Positions 29,333 through 36,067 of a stretch of DNA of 37,900 nucleotides are shown one piece after another (position 1 is the first letter of the stretch; every line of letters begins with the position of its first letter). The notes beneath the pieces were generated by a model, which saw only the letters and a list, made by a program, of their open reading frames with translations, had not been told where the DNA came from and made no database searches. The translations under genes were made by a program, and so were the position numbers. This DNA comes from a virus, in IMG/VR virus record IMGVR_UViG_3300044610_000470, positions 1-37,900 of that record. The stretch is one strand, 5' to 3'.

Positions 29333-30061
29333 ATGAGCAACACCAGCCGGCGCGAATCTCTTTTGACTCTTGCAACGCTCCACGGAGACCTGGCCGCCAC
29401 CCATCGTTTGATCGCTGAAGAGTATCAGGCCCTGGCCGAGAGCGAGGGCGATACGCAGACCACGCCCGATCCGCCTGACCCTATCGATCCGATTAAGCCG
29501 CCGACGCCTGTGCGCCTGCGCTTGGGGCAGTGGGTTGATAAGATGAGGATTCGCATTTGCGGCATTCAGGAGCGGCCAGATCGCCCACAAGCAAAGAATG
29601 GTATCAAGTACTTTATCACCGATGTTTTTACAACGCGTGACGGTGCCTGGGAGCCGTCAGGGGTATTGGGCAGCGTTGACCAATGGGCGCGTGATACGTA
29701 CTTGCGCCCGTTTAACGCGCCGGATTATTTTGATGATGCTGGGGCGGCTACTCATCTTTTTGCGGCGGTCATCGGGCTAGATGGGAAGTTGATTCGCGGG
29801 CAGCAGATTATCTTTTGGTCGGATGGCCTGGGCAAGCTGGCCGATCCAACCTATCAGAAATATGTCACGCAGTACACCAAGGAAAAGAGTGGATGGTGCA
29901 ATTTGTTTATGTCGCCGTCGGCGTCCTTTGTGCCTGAGCGTGGCGAGTCGGGGCCGTGGTGCTGGTGTCCACCTGGCGCCAGTGATGTGTTGGTGGGGGG
30001 TGGGTTGCCGGCCAGGCAGCATGTTAGTACTTTTGCCGTTTGGCAGGCAGTGAGGGCGTAA
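29333..30061 (+). CDS. Unknown protein upstream of the CHAT gene
   Basis: 242 residues; GGAGG nine bases before the ATG. The N-terminal helix (about 8-42) is followed by a Pro/Asp-rich linker (about 45-62) and then a beta-rich domain of about 180 residues. Conserved-looking Trp/Cys patches are SGWCNLF, GPWCWCPPG and LPARQHVSTFAVW. It resembles no family I can name. The stop overlaps the start of the CHAT-like gene (TAATG), so the two are translated together and may form a functional pair. No membrane segment or signal peptide. Confidence 0.6.
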   Translation: MSNTSRRESLLTLATLHGDLAATHRLIAEEYQALAESEGDTQTTPDPPDPIDPIKPPTPVRLRLGQWVDKMRIRICGIQERPDRPQAKNGIKYFITDVFTTRDGAWEPSGVLGSVDQWARDTYLRPFNAPDYFDDAGAATHLFAAVIGLDGKLIRGQQIIFWSDGLGKLADPTYQKYVTQYTKEKSGWCNLFMSPSASFVPERGESGPWCWCPPGASDVLVGGGLPARQHVSTFAVWQAVRA

Positions 30062-30807
30062 TGCGGATTTTATTGATTGCGCCTGATCAACCGGACATTA
30101 ATTCAATCCCGGAGATCCGGCGGTTGAGCGAGATGCACACGACCCACGTTTTCAACGGGCCGGTGAGTTATGATGATCTGCTCGATGCGGTGCGACACAA
30201 TGAGTATGATGCGATTCATTTTGCTACTCATATCCGCGCTGATGATTACCGAAAGCTCAACTCGATGGCTCTGAGCGGACGCGACTACATCGACCTGAAT
30301 CGGGCGGTACAGTTGTGCAAGTTAGGAAAGACCAAGTTGGCGTTTTTTAATTTATGCCTGGCCGCCAGGTTTGGGGCGTACCTTGCGCAGCGGGCGGCGG
30401 TTCCTTTTGTGATCTTCACCACTGTTGAAATACAGGATGATCATGCGTGGTCTACGGCGGTATCGTTTTATGAGCGGTGTCGCCGGGTTGAGTTGTCTGG
30501 TCAACCAATGGATTATAAGGAATTGCTTGAGTCCGTGGATAGCGGAGATGGATTGTACTACTGGGCGGCGGCGACGGATTATTACGGGCATTTGCTCAAG
30601 CCATTGAAAGATACGCTCTTTGAAATCCAGCAGCAGTTACAGGCACTGGTCAGCACGGTAGATCGTCACGCGGAACTGCTGGATGCTCGTGCGCCTAGCC
30701 CGATACATAGTCGATTCTTGATTGGGCTTGCGATCTTCTGTGCTGTGCTGGTCGTGCTGAGTAGTGTGTTGGTGTTGACCCAAGCGGTCCATATCTTTAT
30801 GCAGTGA
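30061..30807 (+). CDS. CHAT-like (caspase-fold) protein with C-terminal membrane anchor
   Basis: 248 residues. The fold signs are an opening strand (MRILLIAP), AIHFATH with candidate catalytic His57, and KLAFFNLCLAARFGAYLAQR with candidate Cys99. A CHAT-typical VPFVIFTTVEIQDDHAWSTAVSFYERC block follows, where these proteins usually have a G-x-x-x-V-I-x-x-x-W segment, Asp-x-x-Ala and FY. A helix at about 182-208 and one membrane segment at 219-243 complete it. CHAT proteases are peptidases often used in programmed cell death or defence. Starts in the stop of the preceding gene and lies before a holin-like gene. Assignment is by eye and needs structural confirmation. Confidence 0.5.
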   Translation: MRILLIAPDQPDINSIPEIRRLSEMHTTHVFNGPVSYDDLLDAVRHNEYDAIHFATHIRADDYRKLNSMALSGRDYIDLNRAVQLCKLGKTKLAFFNLCLAARFGAYLAQRAAVPFVIFTTVEIQDDHAWSTAVSFYERCRRVELSGQPMDYKELLESVDSGDGLYYWAAATDYYGHLLKPLKDTLFEIQQQLQALVSTVDRHAELLDARAPSPIHSRFLIGLAIFCAVLVVLSSVLVLTQAVHIFMQ

Positions 30808-30820
30808 AAGGCTGGAATCT

Positions 30821-31153
30821 ATGTTGGAGACAGGGAACTCTCTATTGGCCACGGTGGTGGTGGCGGTGATCGTGCTGGTCTTTTTGCGGTGGTGGAAGAA
30901 GAGTAGGCAAGGTGAGCTATTAAGTTTGATCGTTGAGTTAGTCGCCGCGGCAGAGCAGGTCTATGGGGCGAAGAGCGGATCGACAAAACTGACGTGGGTG
31001 CTTGAGCAGATCAAGGTGCGCTTTCCTGGTGTCGATATCGCGTTGGCGCGCACGCTGATCGAAGCTGCTGTGCATCGCCAGGAGTCTGCCAAGCCGCAGA
31101 AATCAATACAATCTGCGCCAGTGAGTCGAGCAAACGGATACGATCATCGCTAG
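30821..31153 (+). CDS. Holin-like protein (LL-H type)
   Basis: 110 residues. One N-terminal membrane segment (about 8-26), a basic stretch (RWWKKSRQ), then helices (LSLIVELVAAAEQVYGAKSG; LTWVLEQIKVRFPGVDIALA) as in LL-H-type phage holins, which control endolysin release through the membrane. The endolysin gene is 4 kb away on the other strand. An alternative is a different small membrane protein working with the CHAT gene. Confidence 0.6.
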   Translation: MLETGNSLLATVVVAVIVLVFLRWWKKSRQGELLSLIVELVAAAEQVYGAKSGSTKLTWVLEQIKVRFPGVDIALARTLIEAAVHRQESAKPQKSIQSAPVSRANGYDHR

Positions 31154-31165
31154 GCCGTGCAGGGG

Positions 31166-31253
31166 TAGGGGGGATCAAATCTCTACAGCCCCAAGGATGT
31201 AGACCGGCGGCGTGGTCGAACGCGCGCGACCGCGAAATTGGATAGGGGGGGGT
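31166..31253. other. cos: Probable cos (packaging) region
   Basis: Non-coding stretch beginning GGGGGGATCAAATCTCTACA and, 60 bases later, ending GGATAGGGGGGGG. In between are CCGGCGGCGTGG and a CGCGCGCGACCGCG palindromic run. Many P27-type terminase phages with HNH partners show this G-run/ATCAAATCTCTACAGCC arrangement immediately before their terminase genes. The exact cut site is not determined. Confidence 0.55.
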
Positions 31254-31580
31254 ATGTCGGATAGGGGGCCTGCGGGCTTAGGCTTGGACACGGCAAATGT
31301 GAGTAGTTTCACGGCGATCAGTAAGGTAGAGGTGGCGCGGTTGTTGCCGGGTGATGTGCTGGTTGTGACCGTCCGTGAAGGGGTGTATCTTTCTCAAGCG
31401 GATGCTGAGTCGCTGCGTTCTCAGTTGCGGGCGGCGTTGCCAATCTGGGTCAAGGTGGCTATTGCGCAGGGTGTTGATTTCATGATTGTGAGGCGGGGGG
31501 ATGGCGGGGAGACCAGCAAAACCAACACGACTGAAGGAATTGACGGGCAACCCAGGGAAGCGCAGCCTGAACAAGAGTGA
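31254..31580 (+). CDS. Small phage protein before TerS
   Basis: 108 residues. The core (VARLLPGDVLVVTVREGVYL, SQADAESLRSQLRAALP) matches a short beta-alpha domain seen in many phage genomes near packaging or lysis genes, with a 'LxPGDVLVV' signature and unknown role. It starts at the end of the cos-like region after a G-run. It overlaps the TerS gene by 80 bases in another frame, so translation of TerS begins inside it. Confidence 0.6.
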   Translation: MSDRGPAGLGLDTANVSSFTAISKVEVARLLPGDVLVVTVREGVYLSQADAESLRSQLRAALPIWVKVAIAQGVDFMIVRRGDGGETSKTNTTEGIDGQPREAQPEQE

Positions 31581-31971
31581 GCCAAAGCCGCCAGCGAAGG
31601 CGCCCACCTGTCCTAAGCATATTCAGGGGGAAGGGCGCAAGGAGTGGAACCGGATAACTAAGCAGTTGATGGCGTTGGGTTTGCTGACGGAGATTGACCG
31701 GGCCGCACTGGCGGCGTACTGTCAGTGTTGGGCGCGGTGGGTGCAAGCGGAAGAGGCCATGCGCGACCCTGAGCATAAGATGGTGACATTGACCGATAGT
31801 GGATACCCGGTGGTGACGCCTTGGATTAATGTGGCAAACACTGCGATGAAGCAGATGCTGCGCTACTTGACTGAATTTGGGATGACGCCGGCGTCACGAA
31901 GCAAGGTTACGGCAGCGAGCGAGGAAGAAGATGACCCATACGAGGAATTTATAAAGAGGAAAAGCGCTTGA
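31501..31971 (+). CDS. Terminase small subunit (P27 family)
   Basis: 156 residues: MAGRPAKPTRLKELTGNPGK opening, then PPAKAPTCPKHIQGEGRKEW, LLTEIDRAALAAYCQCWARW and a C-terminal ASRSKVTAASEEEDDPYEEF tail, the standard P27 layout. Recognises the packaging site and delivers DNA to TerL. AGGCGGGGGG acts as RBS. Its stop overlaps the TerL start. Confidence 0.92.
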   Translation: MAGRPAKPTRLKELTGNPGKRSLNKSEPKPPAKAPTCPKHIQGEGRKEWNRITKQLMALGLLTEIDRAALAAYCQCWARWVQAEEAMRDPEHKMVTLTDSGYPVVTPWINVANTAMKQMLRYLTEFGMTPASRSKVTAASEEEDDPYEEFIKRKSA

Positions 31972-33695
31972 TGGGTGAGTATCTCTATCAGCAGTATATT
32001 GATGATGTGTTATCCGGGCGGCAGGTGGTTTGTAAGTGGGTGCGGCTGGCGGTGGAGCGGCATCGAGACGACTTGGTGACGGGGGGCGGGCGCGGGTTGC
32101 GGTTTAGTGATGATGCTGCGCAGCATGTGATCGACTTCTTCGGATTCCTGCGGCATAGCAAGGGCGAGTGGGCGGGGCGGGTGGTGACGCTGGAGCCTTG
32201 GCAACAGTTTGTATTGGCGATGGCGTTTGGGTGGCAGCGGTATAACGATGAGCGTGAGCAGTGGCTTCGGCGCTTTCGGCAGGTGTTTTTGGAGGTGGCG
32301 CGCAAGAATGGGAAATCGACGTTGGCGGCTGGGGTGGCGCTGTATCTTTTGGATGCGGATGGGGAAGCTGGCGCTGAAGTTTATTGCGCGGCGACAAAAA
32401 AGGATCAGGCGCGGATCGCCTGGTCGGAGGCGAAACGGATGGTGCAATCGTCGGCGTTTCTGCGTCGGCGGATTCGGTCGGTGCGGGATAACCTGCATAT
32501 TTTGAATACGGCTTCTAAGCTTGAGCCGCTTGGCCGTGACACGGATAGCATGGACGGGTTGAACGTGCATGGGGGCATTGTTGATGAGCTTCATGCGCAC
32601 AAGAACCGGGAAACCTGGGATCTGCTGGATACGGCGACCGGCAGCCGGCGCCAGTCGCTGCTGTTGGGTATCACGACGGCGGGGGTGGATAAGCATTCGC
32701 TGTGTTGGGACTTGCACCAGTATACCGAGAAGGTGGTGGAAGGGATGGTGCAGGATGACACCTTCTTCGGGGTGATCTATACGCTTGATCAAGAGAAGGT
32801 GGATGAGGCCGGGGTTGTCGTCGAGAAGGGGGATGATTGGGAGGACGAGGCGGTTTGGGTGAAGGCTAATCCCAATCTCTATGTCTCCAAGCATCTGGAT
32901 GATATGCGACGAAAGGCGCGGACGGCCAAAGAGATGCCCACGGCGCAAAATTCTTTTCTTCAGCGCGAACTGAATACATGGACGCAAGCTACTGTGCGCT
33001 GGGTGAATGCGGCCAAGTGGTTGGCGTGTGGGGCGGCGGTGAATGAGGATGGGTTGCGCGGGCGCATGTGCTTTGGTGGGCTGGATTTGTCTAGCACGAG
33101 TGATATTACGGCGTTTGTGCTGGTCTTTCCGCCGCAGCAGGCGACTGATCCGTATTCGGTGATTTGTCGCTTTTGGGTGCCTGAAGAGACGATGCGGGAA
33201 CGAAGCAAGCGGGATCGGGTGCTGTATAGTACATGGGTGCGTCAGGGTTATATTATGGCGACGCCTGGATATGTGATCGATTATGAATATATTTTGGCAG
33301 AGATCGAGGAGTTAGGGCAGCGATACGATATTCGGCAGGTTGCCTTTGACCGCTGGGGCGCTGCGCAGATTCAGACCAAGCTGTTAGATATGGGGGGCGA
33401 AGAGTTCCTGGTGCAGTTTGGACAAGGGTTTGCGAGTATGAGCGCGCCGACGAAAGAGTTGGAGCGGCTGCTTGGCAATGGGCGATTGGCGCATGGGGGC
33501 AACCCGGTTTTGACGTGGATGGCCGGGAATGCGGTGGCGAGCAAGGATGCAGCGGACAATATCAAATTGGATAAGGCGAAATCGACAGAGAAGATCGACG
33601 GGATGATTGCGTTGGTGATGGCGTTAGATCGGGCGACCAGGGGAGAGCCGGACGATTCGAGTGTTTATGATGAGAGTGATATTAAGGTTTTGTAG
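31971..33695 (+). CDS. Terminase large subunit
   Basis: 574 residues from the ATG overlapping the TerS stop. ATPase domain: adenine-binding LEPWQQFVLAMAFGW near 74-88, Walker A RKNGKST (111-117) and Walker B with catalytic Glu in GGIVDELHAH (about 200-209). Nuclease domain begins near 368 with GLDLSSTSD (first metal Asp), with further acidic sites at AFDRWGAAQ and in the final DAADNIKLDKAKST/KIDGMIALVMALD region. This is an HK97-type Terminase_1 protein that packages and cuts phage DNA. Confidence 0.95.
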   Translation: MGEYLYQQYIDDVLSGRQVVCKWVRLAVERHRDDLVTGGGRGLRFSDDAAQHVIDFFGFLRHSKGEWAGRVVTLEPWQQFVLAMAFGWQRYNDEREQWLRRFRQVFLEVARKNGKSTLAAGVALYLLDADGEAGAEVYCAATKKDQARIAWSEAKRMVQSSAFLRRRIRSVRDNLHILNTASKLEPLGRDTDSMDGLNVHGGIVDELHAHKNRETWDLLDTATGSRRQSLLLGITTAGVDKHSLCWDLHQYTEKVVEGMVQDDTFFGVIYTLDQEKVDEAGVVVEKGDDWEDEAVWVKANPNLYVSKHLDDMRRKARTAKEMPTAQNSFLQRELNTWTQATVRWVNAAKWLACGAAVNEDGLRGRMCFGGLDLSSTSDITAFVLVFPPQQATDPYSVICRFWVPEETMRERSKRDRVLYSTWVRQGYIMATPGYVIDYEYILAEIEELGQRYDIRQVAFDRWGAAQIQTKLLDMGGEEFLVQFGQGFASMSAPTKELERLLGNGRLAHGGNPVLTWMAGNAVASKDAADNIKLDKAKSTEKIDGMIALVMALDRATRGEPDDSSVYDESDIKVL

Positions 33696-33717
33696 AGAGA
33701 TAGGAGGGTTGGGATTC

Positions 33718-33783
33718 ATGAAGATCAGCGGGGTGACTGTCCATGTGGACAGTGAGAGGGGGCAGGAGAATGAAGAGGCTTGA
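33718..33783 (+). CDS. 21-residue micro-ORF made largely of the palindrome
   Basis: ATG at 33718 with AGGAGGG ten bases upstream opens 21 codons, residues 6-12 being VTVHVDS, encoded by palindrome copy 4. It ends 14 bases inside the next gene. The RBS is good, but the peptide may only couple translation to the membrane gene that follows. Confidence 0.35.
   Translation: MKISGVTVHVDSERGQENEEA
33736..33753. repeat. Dispersed 18-bp palindrome, copy 4
   Basis: ACTGTCCATGTGGACAGT, identical to copy 1 (8483-8500), in direct orientation, with identical GTG/GAG flanks on each side. Located just downstream of TerL. Confidence 0.75.
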
Positions 33784-33958
33784 TTGGGAAGATGGGTTGG
33801 TGCTGGTGGGGGCGCTGTTGGTGCTGGTGGCAATCTACTGGATGTATGGGGCGGCAGGGGTGGTAGGAACGGTGGGTCTGCTGCTGTTGACCGCAGGGGT
33901 AGGGGTGGCAATATGGCGACAGGAACAGGGCAAGCGCAACAACAACAGCGGGAAGTAG
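33770..33958 (+). CDS. Small two-segment membrane protein
   Basis: 62 residues from the ATG at 33770 (an ATG nine codons upstream lies in the palindrome and lacks an RBS). Hydrophobic segments at about 11-28 and 29-49 with charged ends (MKRLDWEDG, WRQEQGKRNNN). Second possible holin or antiholin of the phage by size and topology, but no family is recognised. Confidence 0.5.
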   Translation: MKRLDWEDGLVLVGALLVLVAIYWMYGAAGVVGTVGLLLLTAGVGVAIWRQEQGKRNNNSGK

Positions 33959-34158
33959 AATTGCGAGCGCAAGCGCGATTGCATGGGGTGCTGACCGGGC
34001 CGGGGCAGTTGTGCATACGCCGGGGTGATGTGCTGGTGGTGTATGATCTGGTGGAAAGTTGGCGGCAGGGGCGAGCCGTTTTTACAGTGCAGGTAATTAT
34101 TCCACGGAGTTTTGCAGAGTCACCGAAGGATTTACCCTGTCCCAACGATGATATATAA
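33913..34158 (+). CDS. Small unknown protein, end of the rightward operon
   Basis: 81 residues from the ATG at 33913, overlapping the membrane gene by 46 bases. A Gln-rich start (MATGTGQAQQQQREVELRAQ) leads into a small beta domain (LCIRRGDVLVVYDLVESW, RAVFTVQVIIPRS). It shares the 'GDVLVV' strand pattern with the product of 31254-31580 but is not clearly homologous. Followed by two hairpins. Confidence 0.5.
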   Translation: MATGTGQAQQQQREVELRAQARLHGVLTGPGQLCIRRGDVLVVYDLVESWRQGRAVFTVQVIIPRSFAESPKDLPCPNDDI

Positions 34159-34178
34159 TGCAGATTACAACTAAATAA

Positions 34179-34265
34179 GGCCGGGCGAGGGGGACATCGC
34201 ATTGAACACCTCACCCGGCCGGTTGCCTTAGACGCCAGTACATTGCCCGTGTACTGGCGTCTTTT
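34179..34265 (+). terminator. Two successive hairpins ending the rightward operon
   Basis: First: GGCCGGGCGAGG (34179-34190) with CCTCACCCGGCC (34209-34220), one mismatch. Second: GACGCCAGTACA (34231-34242) with TGTACTGGCGTC (34250-34261), perfect 12 bp, then TTTT. The second is a rho-independent terminator; the converging minus-strand genes end just to the right. Confidence 0.85.
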
Positions 34266-34275
34266 GCTTATTGTA

Positions 34276-34635
34276 TCATACTTTTATTGTAAGAGTAGAC
34301 ATAGTTTTCTTGGAGTGGCATGAGTGGCAGAGGGATTGAAGGTTGGCGGGGTGGTCGGTGCCGCCTTCGCGCTTGGGTATGATGTGATCGACATCGATGG
34401 CGGCGGTGGTGATGCCGGCGGCAAGGCAGTGGACACAGAGGGGATGGTTGCGGAGGTGCATTTGGCGGATAGTGCGCCAGCGGCGGTCGTATCCGCGCTT
34501 GGCGGCAGTGCCACGGGCGGCATCGTAGGCGGCTTGCGAGGGTCGGGCGGTGCCACAGGCGGAGCATTGGCCGTTGCGGACAAGGCCAGGGCAGCCGGGT
34601 GTGCGCCGGCAGGGTGTAGCGGGTTTGGCGGGCAT
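34276..34635 (-). CDS. HNH endonuclease (packaging-associated)
   Basis: 119 residues from ATG 34635; the open frame upstream is a shadow of other genes. N-terminal zinc ligands C...C-x-x-C (around CPGLVRNGQCSACG), a linker (AAKRGYDRRWRTIRQMHLRN), then the HNH core CVHCLAAG...DVDHIIPKREGG...NLQSLCHSCHSKKT. HNH proteins of this size are packaging partners of cos-type terminases in HK97-like phages. One base separates it from the small gene before it. Confidence 0.88.
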   Translation of the reverse strand: MPAKPATPCRRTPGCPGLVRNGQCSACGTARPSQAAYDAARGTAAKRGYDRRWRTIRQMHLRNHPLCVHCLAAGITTAAIDVDHIIPKREGGTDHPANLQSLCHSCHSKKTMSTLTIKV

Positions 34636-34636
34636 C

Positions 34637-34870
34637 TTAGGCGCGGCGGTGGCGGGCCTGGCGCAACCGTTGGAAGCGGGGGGGCGGTTGGTGGCGACGG
34701 CTGCGGATGGTGGAATAGAGCAGAGATTTTTGATATTGACCCAGGTTGAGACCGCTGGGGGCATAGATGACGCTTTGATCATCGGCATTGAATTGCCAGC
34801 CCACAAAGCGGCCTTGGGGGTCGGTGAGTTCGTAGATGGTGGCGGTGTGAAACTCTTCTTCCTGGCTCAT
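34637..34870 (-). CDS. 77-residue unknown protein behind the endolysin
   Basis: ATGA overlap with the endolysin stop. The first 50 residues look globular (EFHTATIYELTDPQGRFVGW, FNADDQSVIYAPSGL), and the last 25 are strongly basic with many Arg and His. No family recognised. Coupling on both sides supports a real gene. Confidence 0.55.
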   Translation of the reverse strand: MSQEEEFHTATIYELTDPQGRFVGWQFNADDQSVIYAPSGLNLGQYQKSLLYSTIRSRRHQPPPRFQRLRQARHRRA

Positions 34871-35721
34871 GGATGTTGCTCTTTGAACTGGCGTAGCTTC
34901 TTGGCGTAGTAGGCGGCGTTGGCTGGGCCGTTGTAGTAATAGGCAAAGGTTTCAAATTGTTCGGTTTGTAGATAGCCGACTAGTTTGGCGCGCTCGATGT
35001 AGGCAAAGAAGCCCAGCACCTGCCTGGGGAAATTATACTGCCAATCGGTGAACATGGCTAATGCAGAGGGATAGCCTAGTTGTTTGTGCTTGTCGCCCAT
35101 GATTTGGCCGGGGCCGAGGCTGGTGGCGTTATAGACTGGTTCGGGGCCGAAGAGACGAAGGGCTAGATCGAGGGCATGGCGTTCGGTGTATTGGTTGACG
35201 TGCAGATCCTGCCAGTCGGCGTTGGGGGTGGGGCGCCATTGGTGGTGGTTGTGGGGCAGGTGGCCGGCGGCGTAGCGGAAATGGGTGACAAAGTCGCTAA
35301 GGCGGTGGATGTATTCGCGCAAACGATGCACTTCCAGGCGGATGGTGACGCGGGCGCAGGGCGCCGAGCGCGGGCCAGCTTCAATGCGAAAGAGGGCATA
35401 GGCGACAGCAGGATCGAGATCGAGCCGGGCGGCTTCGAGTTTGATCAGATGATCACGTTGTTCGGTATTGATGGCGGCTAGGAGCGGAATGTCGGTTGGG
35501 CTGGATTCGGCGATCCAGCCGGCTAGGGTGGTATTGACGCGGACAGGCCACCAATAGAGGGCGCCTTCGGCGGTCATGGGGCCGATGATGGTGACGGGGG
35601 TTTCGGGTTCGATGATGGACAGGATGTCGGCTTTGGTTTTTTGGGTATGGCCGGGTGTGCGCCGGAGATTGGTGTAGTCGATAACGTAGGCGATTTCACC
35701 CGGCGCAAAGGGCATGTGCAT
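34867..35721 (-). CDS. Endolysin: SH3b domain plus N-acetylmuramidase
   Basis: 284 residues from ATG 35721 with GGAGAG four bases upstream; upstream open frame is leader. Residues about 8-75 are SH3b-like (YVIDYTNLRRTPGHTQKTKA, WWPVRVNTTLAGWIAE). Residues about 85-280 fit the phage muramidase group (DUF3380-like): AYALFRIEAGPRSA with a candidate catalytic Glu, SLGPGQIMGDKHKQLGYPSA, and FETFAYYYNGPANAAYYAKK. It would cut peptidoglycan for lysis. No signal peptide, so export depends on a holin. A clear promoter lies just upstream (35755-35781). Confidence 0.85.
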   Translation of the reverse strand: MHMPFAPGEIAYVIDYTNLRRTPGHTQKTKADILSIIEPETPVTIIGPMTAEGALYWWPVRVNTTLAGWIAESSPTDIPLLAAINTEQRDHLIKLEAARLDLDPAVAYALFRIEAGPRSAPCARVTIRLEVHRLREYIHRLSDFVTHFRYAAGHLPHNHHQWRPTPNADWQDLHVNQYTERHALDLALRLFGPEPVYNATSLGPGQIMGDKHKQLGYPSALAMFTDWQYNFPRQVLGFFAYIERAKLVGYLQTEQFETFAYYYNGPANAAYYAKKLRQFKEQHP

Positions 35722-35754
35722 AGGTCTCTCCTTTGGATGAGTGAATTTAGTTTT

Positions 35755-35781
35755 AGTATAGCAGGTTTGTGGGAGGTGCAA
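35755..35781 (-). promoter_or_regulatory. Endolysin promoter
   Basis: -10 TATACT (plus 35755-35760) preceded by TGC (extended -10); -35 TTTGCA/TTGCAC around 35776-35782 with 15-16 bp spacing. The leader is about 27 bases long. It shares the CTTTGCA...TGCTAY pattern with two promoters 140 and 280 bases upstream. Confidence 0.6.
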
Positions 35782-35793
35782 AGGGGAGGGAAA

Positions 35794-35908
35794 CAAAAAG
35801 CGAGCCGGGATTGGTGGCGGCTCGCTCTTTGCGGTCGGCGCTTATCTCGACCTGGGTTCGGTTTGTCAGCAACCAAAGGAGTGGCACGGGGAAATGGTGG
35901 GCGTGCCT
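35794..35908 (-). ncRNA. Candidate small RNA b
   Basis: Promoter TTGCAA (plus 35937-35942), 16 bp, TATCCT (35915-35920). Transcript of about 115 bases ends at a 9-bp hairpin (35799-35807/35818-35826) followed by a T run. It has no convincing ORF and contains CTCCTTTGG (35881-35873), fully complementary to the endolysin RBS region (9 bp). Prediction only. Confidence 0.45.
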
Positions 35909-35949
35909 GGATCTAGGATAGCACAGGTGGGCCGGATTGCAAAGAGGGA

Positions 35950-36028
35950 AAATGAGAAGATCCGCCTGTCACGGCGGATCTTCTCGACTTCGACTGGTTT
36001 AGGAGAAAGTCATGCGAATGTTGGACCC
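35950..36028 (-). ncRNA. Candidate small RNA a
   Basis: Promoter TTGCAC (plus 36057-36062), 16 bp, TACAAT (36035-36040). The transcript of about 78 bases ends at a perfect 13-bp hairpin (35954-35966/35973-35985) followed by ATTTT. It carries a pyrimidine-rich TTTCTCCT anti-SD-like stretch and no ORF longer than four codons. Confidence 0.45.
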
Positions 36029-36067
36029 GCTTTGATTGTAGCATTGGTTGGGCGCGGTGCAAAGGGG

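Noticed and set aside
29333-30061. Bacterial gasdermin next to a protease
   Set aside because: The gene order suggested it, but the Pro linker and the Cys/Trp-rich beta domain do not fit the gasdermin pattern, and there is no short C-terminal inhibitory tail.
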